5,744 bases of DNA. Origin: Gemmatimonadaceae bacterium (GTDB taxonomy: Bacteria; Gemmatimonadota; Gemmatimonadetes; Gemmatimonadales; Gemmatimonadaceae). Where the stretch lies: contig JADGQU010000177.1 of NCBI GenBank assembly GCA_017881545.1, positions 1 to 5,744 of the forward strand, in the 5' to 3' direction. The notes below the pieces were generated by a model. It made no database searches. It was not told where the DNA came from and was given only the letters and a program-made list of their open reading frames with translations. Positions 1 through 5,744 of this stretch are shown piece after piece (the first letter of the stretch is position 1; every line of letters starts with the position of its first letter). Made by a program: the position numbers and the translations under genes.

Positions 1-70
1 ATTTGAGGCTTGGGTTTAGCCCGCGACGGCCGACGACGTCTGCATCAGCACCTCACCGACGTACCACAAT

Positions 71-75
71 GGAGG
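71..75 (+). promoter_or_regulatory. Ribosome binding site of the cytochrome gene
   Basis: GGAGG is followed by a 5-base spacer (CCTCC) and ATG at 81. It decides the start, because it lies inside the codons that would follow the alternative ATG at 69, which has no purine-rich site upstream. GGAGG and the adjacent CCTCC are self-complementary, so GGAGGCCTCC is a perfect 10-bp palindrome. With no loop it would not fold on itself easily, so it probably has no regulatory role. Confidence 0.6.
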
Positions 76-80
76 CCTCC

Positions 81-1559
81 ATGACCGCGACAATCCGGTC
101 CATCCTGGTTCGAACCCACGCATGTACGTGCAGTTCTCTTGTGCTCCTCTCTAGCATCCTCGTCGCCGGCTGCTCACAGGACTCCTCGACCGGGCCATCG
201 GCCCCGAACGCGGTCATGTCGAGGGAGTCAGGCGGCCGGACCTCAGACCTTCGAGGCGTGCTGCGCGCGGCCGGCTTTACCGGACAGGTGGGCCTCACCC
301 TGGAGGCGCGGCTCGGTCGACCGGTCGATCGCCGGGTCGCGGAACTGGGTCGGATGCTCTGGTTCGATCCCTTCACGGGGCTGAATAACGACAACAGCTG
401 CGGTGGATGCCACTCGCCATCCAACGGATTCGGCGATACTCAGTCGATCGCGATCGGGATCGACAACAACGGGATCGTCGGCCCCGATCGTGGGGGCCCC
501 CGGAACCAACGGCGAACTCCGATGGCAATCAACACCGCCTTCTTCCCTACCCTGATGTGGAATTCGCGGTTCTTCTCCGCCTCGGGCGATCCCTTCGACA
601 ACTCGCGGGGATTCATATTCCCTCCGCCGGAAGGGAAATCGCTTTCCTATCTTTCGCACCTGCTGCAAGCCCAGGCGTTCATCCCCCCCACCGAGCGTAC
701 CGAAGCGGCGGGTTTCAAGATTCCCGGGACCAGTCATGACTTGCGGCAAGCAGTGCTCGACCGACTCAATGGCAACCGGGCGTATCGCCAACTCTTCGCC
801 AGTGCGTTCGCCGATCTCCGCCACGGCAGACCGATCACCTTTGATCACTTCGGCCGCGCGATCGCCGAGTTCGAGTTCACGCTGGTGTTCGCAAACGCGC
901 CGATCGACCGGTTCGCCCGCGGGGAATCGGAGGCGATGAGCCAGAGCCAGAAGGCCGGCGCCCTGCTCTTTTTCGGACGGGCGGGTTGCGTGCGGTGTCA
1001 TGCGGTGGGGGGACAATCCAACGAGATGTTCAGTGACTTCCGACAGCACGTCGCCGGCATCCCGCAGGTGGCGCCCTCGCACGCCAACGTGATTTTCGAC
1101 GGACCGGGCGCGAACGAGGACTTCGGACTGGAGCAGGTCAGTGGAAGACAGGCCGACCGTTATCTGTTCCGGACCTCGCCGCTTCGCAACGTAGGTCTCC
1201 AGCCCGCCTTCATGCACAACGGGGCTTTCGTGAGGCTGGAGGACGCCTTACGCTACCACCTCGACGCCCGATCGCAGGCTCGCACTTACACGACCGCTGC
1301 GCTCGCCACTGACCTGCGCGGGCCGACCGGTCCGAGCGCGCCGGTACTGAATCGTCTCGACCCATTGCTCAGACGTCCTGTGGCGCTGTCCGAGGAGGAG
1401 TTCACGCAGCTGGTGGACTTCCTGCGCTACGGCCTGCTGGATTCCGACGCGCGTCCGAACGAGCTTCGGGGCCTGGTGCCGACCACCCTGCCAAGCGGGT
1501 TGCCAGGGTTCCGGTTCCAGTTCCCGGAGGGCCGACGCGGCAGTCCGACGGACAGGTGA
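81..1559 (+). CDS. Di-heme cytochrome c peroxidase/MauG-family lipoprotein
   Basis: A 492-residue c-type cytochrome with two haem sites: CGGCH at residues 107-111 and CVRCH at 303-307, one per half of the protein as in bacterial di-haem peroxidases. Other family marks are LGRMLWFDP (89-97) before haem 1, MWNSRF (159-164) at the place of the family's FWDGR, and SPLRNV (366-371) followed by FMHNG (377-381) and LEDAL after haem 2. The C-terminal LPSGLP (470-475) also looks typical of one subgroup, from memory. Members reduce H2O2 with electrons from small redox carriers, or oxidise other substrates as MauG does; which applies here cannot be read from sequence. The N-terminus has a charged start, a hydrophobic stretch and a lipobox LVAGC with Cys31, so a periplasm-facing lipoprotein is predicted. 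ATG at 81 is chosen because GGAGG lies 5 bases upstream; ATG at 69 and TTG at 3 are in frame but have no such site. The distal haem ligands were not assigned. Confidence 0.9.
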   Translation: MTATIRSILVRTHACTCSSLVLLSSILVAGCSQDSSTGPSAPNAVMSRESGGRTSDLRGVLRAAGFTGQVGLTLEARLGRPVDRRVAELGRMLWFDPFTGLNNDNSCGGCHSPSNGFGDTQSIAIGIDNNGIVGPDRGGPRNQRRTPMAINTAFFPTLMWNSRFFSASGDPFDNSRGFIFPPPEGKSLSYLSHLLQAQAFIPPTERTEAAGFKIPGTSHDLRQAVLDRLNGNRAYRQLFASAFADLRHGRPITFDHFGRAIAEFEFTLVFANAPIDRFARGESEAMSQSQKAGALLFFGRAGCVRCHAVGGQSNEMFSDFRQHVAGIPQVAPSHANVIFDGPGANEDFGLEQVSGRQADRYLFRTSPLRNVGLQPAFMHNGAFVRLEDALRYHLDARSQARTYTTAALATDLRGPTGPSAPVLNRLDPLLRRPVALSEEEFTQLVDFLRYGLLDSDARPNELRGLVPTTLPSGLPGFRFQFPEGRRGSPTDR

Positions 1560-1579
1560 GAATGCGTCGGGAAGATATC

Positions 1580-3100
1580 CTAGTCGCGCGAAGTCGGGCC
1601 GCTGACGCGCCGGAGCGCGTGCCGGCGATTCGGCTCCTTCTTTAGCGTCGCGCGATACTCCGCGCTCGCCTCGGTGGGCCGGTTCAGCTCCATGAGCATA
1701 TCGCCGAGCAGCTCGTGCGCCGGCGCCAGCGGGCCGGGCGTCACGGCGCTCTTCTCGGTCGCGTCCTCACGCGCTGCGGCTTCGCGCATGCGCGCCAGCG
1801 CATCGGTCTCCCGATGCTCGGCGAGATCGAGCCACGCTTGGGCGGCAAGATGCTGGATGGCCACCTGCTCCGCCCAATATCCTTCGCCCGTCGCGCCTAG
1901 CCGTCGCTGAATCGACGCCAGCGAATCGATGGCCGCCTTTGCTTTTGCGAGATCGCCGGTGTGCGACGCGCCGAGTGCGCGCGCAAAGTACGTCATCGCC
2001 TCCGCGTAAGGATAGGCGCTCGCTTTCGGCTCGAGCGCGGCGGCTTCCGCCCAGGCGCTCCGCTCCAGTGCCCAGCGCGCCGGAATCGCCGCGAGCGCGA
2101 ACACGCCCGCTGAACCGGGCGCGGCACCCGTGATCGCGTTCGGATCGAAGCGCGCCGCAAGCGCGGGCAGTCCGTCGAGAATCGCTTTCGCGTCGGAATC
2201 CTTTCCCAGCTGCAGATAGGCATACATCGCGTAGTCGGCGGCATGCAGCGCTTCCGCGATTGAGCCGGTGCTCAGCGCGACCTTCATCGACCGGTTGTTC
2301 GCGTTGACTGATTCCTCCCACATGCCGACCCGCGTGAACGTGTGCGATGGCATGTGCAGCGCGTGCGCGGCGGACGGTGCGATGCTCGCGTAGCGCTCCG
2401 CCGCCGCTCGCGCCTTGTCAGCGAGCGCCGGGTAGTCGTAGGTATGAATGATGTAATGCGCGAGCCCGGGGTGGTTCGGCTGCTTCGCCCAGAGCGGCTC
2501 GAGAATGCTGCCCGCTTTCAGTTGATTTGCGTATGTCTTGTCGGTCGGCGACGCCGACGCGGTGAGCGAGATCGCGTAGAAGATCAGGGCCTCGGTGTCT
2601 GCCGGTTGTTGCATCACGAGCTCGTTCATCGCGCGCTCGTACGCGACGACGCGCGTCCGCTGATCCTTGTGCTCGAAGTCGTCGTAGAGCCGGCTGACGG
2701 CGTGTATGTAACCGCGCTCACGCTCGGATGAGTGAGCGTGGAGGCGCATGGCGGCGTCGACGGCCTCCTGGCCCTGCTGTAGCTGTGAGGCGGATCTGTT
2801 TCCAGGCGCCATCGGATTGCTCCATCGACTGAGCGCGATCCCCCAATCCGCCATCGCGCACGTCGAGTCGGCGGCGAGCACGTCATTGAAGGCCCGGATC
2901 GACGCGCCAAATTCGAAGGAGTGCAACAGCGCAACGGCGCGATTGAACTGCGGCGCGACACGCGGGCTGCAGGATGTCGCGAAGTGAACGGTGCCGAGCT
3001 TTTCTGGCTGCACGTCCTGGATATGCGCGTGCTCCTGGGGATACGCGGCGAACGCAGGGAAAGTGAGAAGAACAGCAACCGCCACAGATACGCGTGTCAT
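1580..3100 (-). CDS. Secreted TPR-like protein with conserved His motifs, function unknown
   Basis: A complete 506-residue protein ending in TAG. The N-terminus is a clear Sec signal (hydrophobic residues 4-18, AFA/A cleavage near 18-19), so the mature protein is periplasmic or secreted. It is almost wholly alpha-helical by composition, with helical-repeat segments: QFNRAVALLHSFEFGASIRAF from residue 51, a stretch around 368-395, and a TPR-like C-terminal unit at about 459-492. It resembles, from memory, a family annotated only as tetratricopeptide repeat protein in Acidobacteria, Gemmatimonadota and Proteobacteria, marked by TSC near the N-terminus (Cys44), CAMADWG (Cys81), HYIIHTYD (215-222) and HMPSHTFTR (249-257). 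No catalytic activity is established for it that I know of. ATG at 3100 is chosen for its AAGGAG site 5 bases upstream and the signal peptide that follows. The gene converges on the cytochrome gene and is divergent from the transporter gene. Product class is secure, role is not. Confidence 0.88.
   Translation of the reverse strand: MTRVSVAVAVLLTFPAFAAYPQEHAHIQDVQPEKLGTVHFATSCSPRVAPQFNRAVALLHSFEFGASIRAFNDVLAADSTCAMADWGIALSRWSNPMAPGNRSASQLQQGQEAVDAAMRLHAHSSERERGYIHAVSRLYDDFEHKDQRTRVVAYERAMNELVMQQPADTEALIFYAISLTASASPTDKTYANQLKAGSILEPLWAKQPNHPGLAHYIIHTYDYPALADKARAAAERYASIAPSAAHALHMPSHTFTRVGMWEESVNANNRSMKVALSTGSIAEALHAADYAMYAYLQLGKDSDAKAILDGLPALAARFDPNAITGAAPGSAGVFALAAIPARWALERSAWAEAAALEPKASAYPYAEAMTYFARALGASHTGDLAKAKAAIDSLASIQRRLGATGEGYWAEQVAIQHLAAQAWLDLAEHRETDALARMREAAAREDATEKSAVTPGPLAPAHELLGDMLMELNRPTEASAEYRATLKKEPNRRHALRRVSGPTSRD
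1605..1620. terminator. GC-rich hairpin near the convergent gene ends (weak)
   Basis: ACGCGC (1605-1610) and GCGCGT (1615-1620) form a perfect 6-bp stem with a CGGA tetraloop. It starts 46 bases after the cytochrome stop codon and lies inside the 3' end of the opposing TPR-like gene. A competing fold pairs CGCCGG (1608-1613) with CCGGCG (1622-1627). Neither strand shows a proper T-run directly after the stem, so this is not a canonical intrinsic terminator. It is recorded because the 20-base gap between the convergent stops (1560-1579) has no other candidate. Such stems are common by chance in GC-rich coding DNA. Confidence 0.18.
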
Positions 3101-3105
3101 GTGCG

Positions 3106-3111
3106 CTCCTT
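3106..3111 (-). promoter_or_regulatory. Ribosome binding site of the TPR-like gene
   Basis: Read on the minus strand this is AAGGAG, followed by CGCAC and then ATG at 3100, a 5-base spacer. It is a near-ideal Shine-Dalgarno site and supports the chosen start, which gives a full signal peptide. Confidence 0.7.
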
Positions 3112-3120
3112 GCTGACAGA

Positions 3121-3132
3121 GATTCCGGAATC
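3121..3132. promoter_or_regulatory. Perfect 12-bp palindrome, possible operator
   Basis: GATTCCGGAATC is identical to its reverse complement across all 12 bases and cannot be extended further. It lies 20 bases upstream of the TPR-like start codon and 9 bases beyond that gene's ribosome binding site. With no loop it would not make a good RNA hairpin, so a binding site for a dimeric DNA-binding protein is the more plausible reading. No regulator gene is visible in the window, and a single copy may be chance. Confidence 0.25.
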
Positions 3133-3267
3133 AACTTCGCTTCGGTGCTCAGCCGTGGAAACAGGTGTAGCGGTTTCGATAATCCTGAGCTAACATAGAA
3201 AAATGGCGTCGCGCGGGCGGCCGGCGCCTGACTCAAATGTCCACCAACCCGTTACCGCCTGTACAAC

Positions 3268-3271
3268 AGGA
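3268..3271 (+). promoter_or_regulatory. Ribosome binding site of the SusC-like gene
   Basis: AGGA is followed by 8 bases (CACTCAAC) and ATG at 3280. It is short but well placed. The reading frame upstream has stops at 3229-3231 and 3196-3198 and no other ATG between, so 3280 is the only sensible start. Confidence 0.5.
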
Positions 3272-3279
3272 CACTCAAC

Positions 3280-5744
3280 ATGAAAAAAAGAGTGCTCCTC
3301 GTGCTGATGGGACTTTCCATCATTGCAGCGCAAGCTTCGGCGCAGCAGAGGACAGTCACCGGCAAAGTAACGAGCGAGCAGGGCGCTCCCTTACCCGACG
3401 TAACGATCGTCGTCAAAGGGACAGGCACCCACACATCAAGCAACAGCGACGGAAGCTATTCCATTCGGGCCGAGCCAGGCCAGGTGCTCCAATTCAGGTC
3501 GATCGGAACTTCTCCGTTCGAACGCACCGTTGGCGCCGACGACGCCATCAACGTCCAGCTGCGAAGGGTCGCCGCGAGTCTCGACGCGGTTGTGATAACG
3601 GCGTTGGGCCAGACCACTACGCAAAGAGCGCTGGGGACCTCTCAGCAAGCCGTTCGCGGTGAAGCCATCGCTGAGACGCAACGCGAGAATTTCGTCAACG
3701 CGTTGCAAGGGCGCATCGCCGGCGTCGACGTGACGAGCACCTCGGGGGTTCCGGGCGCATCGTCGTCGATCACCATCCGGGGAATCAGCTCGATCAGCAG
3801 CAGCAATCAGCCGCTCATGATCGTCGATGGCCTGCCGATGGACAACAGGACCCTCAACACGGCCGTGCTCTCGTCTGATGGCAGTGCGACGACGGCGTTG
3901 AGCAATCGCAATATCGACTTCACCAATCGCGCTGCGGATCTAAATCCGGAAGACATCGAGAGTCTGACGGTGTTGAAAGGACCCGAAGCTGCGGCGCTCT
4001 ATGGGATCGACGCAGCGAGCGGCGCTATCGTGATCGTAACCAAGCGCGGTAAAGCCGGCGGCGGCTTTACTTACAGCAACAGCTTCCGCATCGAGAGCAC
4101 GCGAGCTAAGCCCGAGCTGCAGCGCATCTTTGGTCCGACAACGCTAACGGGAGACACGCTCACGTCTTTCAATTACTTCGGCGTTCCGTATGCTCCGGGG
4201 ACGGTCTTCTACGACAATATCGACGGCTTCCTGAGGAAGGGTTCGGCGGCGACGCACAACCTTGCCTTTAGCGGGGCGACGACCGACGGCAAGATCAATT
4301 ACCGGCTGGGCACATCCTTCGATAACCAGAATGGTGTTGTCCCGACCTCGGATTACGGCCGCGTCAATGTCACCGGAGCTTCCCAGGCACAGATCAATTC
4401 CTGGTTGAACACGGACGTCTCGATGGCTTACACCTATTCGAACAACGACCAGGTGTACAAGGGCGACTTCGGACCACTCATTGGTCTGATGCTCTGGCCA
4501 CAAACCGATGACGCCAAGAACTTCCTCACTCCGTCGGGCGTCAGGCGCAGGGTAACCCTTGGGACCGCGTCGGCAGAGCTCGATAACCCGTATTTCAACG
4601 TGGCCAAGAATCAGGTCGGCTCGAAGCAGAACCGCATCATTGCCAACGTCGGCATCACGATCACGCCGTTTTCATGGGGTAATCTCAAGACCAACATCGG
4701 CACCGACAGTTATACGAACCAGAACACGATCCTGCGCAATCCGGAGAGCGCGATTGGAAGCGCGTTCAATGGGATCCTCGAGCTGGCGGACGTGATTCAA
4801 CGAAACATTACTGCGCAGACGCTCTTCAACATCAACAGCCACCAGATCACGGACAACCTCTCCATCAGCGGACTGGTGGGCAACGCCATTACCGATCTGA
4901 AGGCGACGACGGATGCGTTGAAGGGCCAGGACTTCCTGGATCCGAACTTCGTCTCCATCAACAATACGAACGTGAGGACGAGCAAGACCACACTGGAGGA
5001 GCGCCGTCTGATCGGTGCCTTCGCCAAGGCGGAGCTCGATTACAAGGACTACCTGTACCTCACGGTGACGGGCAGGAACGACTGGACCTCGACGATCCCC
5101 GTGGAGCGCAACTCGTTCTTCTATCCCTCCATTTCGTCGAGCTTCGTTTTCTCCGACAAATTCCCGGGCATCAAGCGCTTCATGACCGGAAAGTTGCGGG
5201 CGGCGTACGCCGGAGTGGGTAAGGACGCGAGGCCCTACGCCTACCGTCCCTCGCTCGAATACAAGACGACGTCGTTCGGTGGCTACGGTTACGGCTTTAC
5301 GGGGCCGAACCTCGCGTTGAAGCCGGAGTTCAAACGGTCCTACGAGTTTGGCACCGAGCTGAGCTTCCTGGATGATCGTCTCGGACTCGACGCGACCTAT
5401 TATCGCAGCCAGACCAAAGACCAGATCGTCAACGACATCAGAGGCAGCTACGGCACCGGCTTCATTCTTTTCAATCTGAATGGAGCCGAAACCCGAAACA
5501 CCGGCGTGGAGCTGACGCTGCGGGGAACTCCAGTAGTGCGAAACGCTTTCTCGTGGGATTTCCAGGCGAACTTCACGTGTGCCAGAGGGAAGACGCTCGC
5601 TCTGCCGAACGCGCTGCCCGAATCGTACGTCTCTGACACCTGGCTGTACGGGAATGTTCGGAATGGTACCGAGCCGGGTCTTTCCACAATGTCGCTGACC
5701 GGAATGTTCTATCTCAGGAACAAGAACGACCAGATCCTGATCGA
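3280..5744 (+). CDS. SusC/RagA-family TonB-linked outer-membrane protein, 3' end cut by window
   Basis: An uninterrupted frame runs from ATG at 3280 to the window edge: 821 full codons plus two bases, no stop. Family members are usually about 1000 residues, so roughly the last fifth of the barrel is missing. Order of parts: Sec signal MKKRVLLVLMGLSIIAAQASA (about 1-21); carboxypeptidase-regulatory-like beta-sandwich (about 24-95); LDAVVITALG (101-110), the usual SusC junction before the plug; plug with LQGRIAGVDV (142-151), SITIRG (163-168), IVDGLPM (181-187) and VLKGPEAAALYG (231-242) ending TKRG; then the beta-barrel, with the family motifs GRNDWTST (598-605), FFYPSIS (613-619) and LKPE (680-683). 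It acts in the outer membrane, importing substrate with TonB-ExbBD energy and normally a SusD-like lipoprotein encoded next downstream. No STN domain precedes the sandwich, so FecA-type anti-sigma signalling is unlikely. Substrate cannot be told; glycans, peptides or metal complexes are all known for this family. Confidence 0.92.
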   Translation, partial: MKKRVLLVLMGLSIIAAQASAQQRTVTGKVTSEQGAPLPDVTIVVKGTGTHTSSNSDGSYSIRAEPGQVLQFRSIGTSPFERTVGADDAINVQLRRVAASLDAVVITALGQTTTQRALGTSQQAVRGEAIAETQRENFVNALQGRIAGVDVTSTSGVPGASSSITIRGISSISSSNQPLMIVDGLPMDNRTLNTAVLSSDGSATTALSNRNIDFTNRAADLNPEDIESLTVLKGPEAAALYGIDAASGAIVIVTKRGKAGGGFTYSNSFRIESTRAKPELQRIFGPTTLTGDTLTSFNYFGVPYAPGTVFYDNIDGFLRKGSAATHNLAFSGATTDGKINYRLGTSFDNQNGVVPTSDYGRVNVTGASQAQINSWLNTDVSMAYTYSNNDQVYKGDFGPLIGLMLWPQTDDAKNFLTPSGVRRRVTLGTASAELDNPYFNVAKNQVGSKQNRIIANVGITITPFSWGNLKTNIGTDSYTNQNTILRNPESAIGSAFNGILELADVIQRNITAQTLFNINSHQITDNLSISGLVGNAITDLKATTDALKGQDFLDPNFVSINNTNVRTSKTTLEERRLIGAFAKAELDYKDYLYLTVTGRNDWTSTIPVERNSFFYPSISSSFVFSDKFPGIKRFMTGKLRAAYAGVGKDARPYAYRPSLEYKTTSFGGYGYGFTGPNLALKPEFKRSYEFGTELSFLDDRLGLDATYYRSQTKDQIVNDIRGSYGTGFILFNLNGAETRNTGVELTLRGTPVVRNAFSWDFQANFTCARGKTLALPNALPESYVSDTWLYGNVRNGTEPGLSTMSLTGMFYLRNKNDQILI

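Larger units (their letters stand above)
3101..3279. promoter_or_regulatory. Divergent intergenic region with the promoters of both flanking genes
   Basis: These 179 bases separate the start codons of two divergent genes, so both promoters should lie here unless they start inside a neighbour. Visible elements are the two ribosome binding sites, a 12-bp palindrome (3121-3132), and a short inverted repeat GAAAC (3158-3162), 10 bases, GTTTC (3173-3177). GATAAT at 3178-3183 is a good -10 match for the plus-strand transporter gene, but the hexamer 17 bases upstream (GTGGAA) matches the -35 consensus at only three of six positions. A GC-rich block at 3205-3228 can fold (GGCGTC with GGCGCC, one G-T pair) in the predicted transporter leader. 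No convincing minus-strand promoter was found. That promoters lie here follows from orientation; the individual boxes are guesses. Confidence 0.5.

Noticed and set aside
1..80. Possible tail of an upstream gene or an N-terminal extension of the cytochrome from TTG at 3
   Set aside because: The extension would precede the lipoprotein signal with an Arg/Ser/Pro-rich stretch lacking a start signal. Stops at 4-6 and 17-19 occur in the other two plus frames, but too little sequence is visible to assign an upstream gene.
317..456. Perfect 12-bp palindromes TCGACCGGTCGA (317-328) and CGATCGCGATCG (445-456)
   Set aside because: Both are inside the cytochrome coding region and are explained by GC-rich codons for Arg, Ile, Asp and Val. 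They are not repeated in an ordered array.
243..1217. Long open frame of 324 codons on the minus strand opposite the cytochrome gene
   Set aside because: It is antisense to a gene with two haem motifs and full family signatures. Its translation is Arg/Glu-rich with no recognisable motif, as expected from the reverse of GC-rich codons.
2342..2731. Plus-strand open frame of 129 codons opposite the TPR-like gene
   Set aside because: Its product is Arg- and Val-rich and lies antisense to the most conserved motifs of the real gene, so it is a shadow.
3283..3289. Run of seven A bases just after the receptor start codon, a possible slippage or phase-variation site
   Set aside because: It simply encodes the Lys-Lys-Arg start of a signal peptide. 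The run is short and nothing indicates switching.
3237..3662. Plus-strand open frame of 141 codons overlapping the start of the SusC-like gene
   Set aside because: It is in a different frame from the clear signal peptide and beta-sandwich of the receptor. It has no good ribosome binding site, and its product is low-complexity and Arg-rich.
3793..3812. Triplet run of AGC codons resembling a microsatellite
   Set aside because: It covers only a few codons encoding Ser in a variable plug loop of the receptor, which is ordinary for this family.

Overview
The window holds three protein genes, all predicted to be exported, from a GC-rich Gram-negative bacterium. A SusC/RagA-type TonB-linked outer-membrane protein with GC-rich codon use, beside a secreted TPR-like protein and a lipid-anchored di-heme cytochrome, fits Gemmatimonadota best. 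GC-rich members of the Bacteroidota/Rhodothermota side, or related environmental lineages, are also possible. This assignment is inferred from gene content and base composition; the window has no rRNA or other marker gene.

Layout: (1) 81-1559, plus strand, is a complete di-heme cytochrome c peroxidase/MauG-family protein with a lipoprotein signal. (2) 1580-3100, minus strand, is a complete secreted protein of a poorly characterised TPR-like family with a striking histidine cluster. It converges on the cytochrome gene, with only 20 bases between the two stop codons. (3) 3101-3279 is a divergent intergenic region holding the start signals of both flanking genes, a perfect 12-bp palindrome and a possible -10 box. 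(4) 3280-5744, plus strand, is a SusC/RagA-like TonB-dependent transporter, open to the right edge. About 821 residues are visible and the C-terminal end of the barrel is missing. Bases 1-80 contain only the cytochrome ribosome binding site and no gene I can support.

How the parts may work together: all three products act in the envelope. The transporter would take up an oligomeric or otherwise bulky substrate with a SusD-like lipoprotein, whose gene would normally lie just downstream, outside the window. The cytochrome would reduce peroxide or carry out another haem-based oxidation in the periplasm. The TPR-like protein has no known function. The orientations (convergent, then divergent) mean these are three separate transcription units rather than one operon, so any functional link is only suggested by proximity. 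I see no CRISPR array, mobile element, tRNA, rRNA or riboswitch, and no convincing sign of a new multi-gene system. The least explained item is the TPR-like protein.
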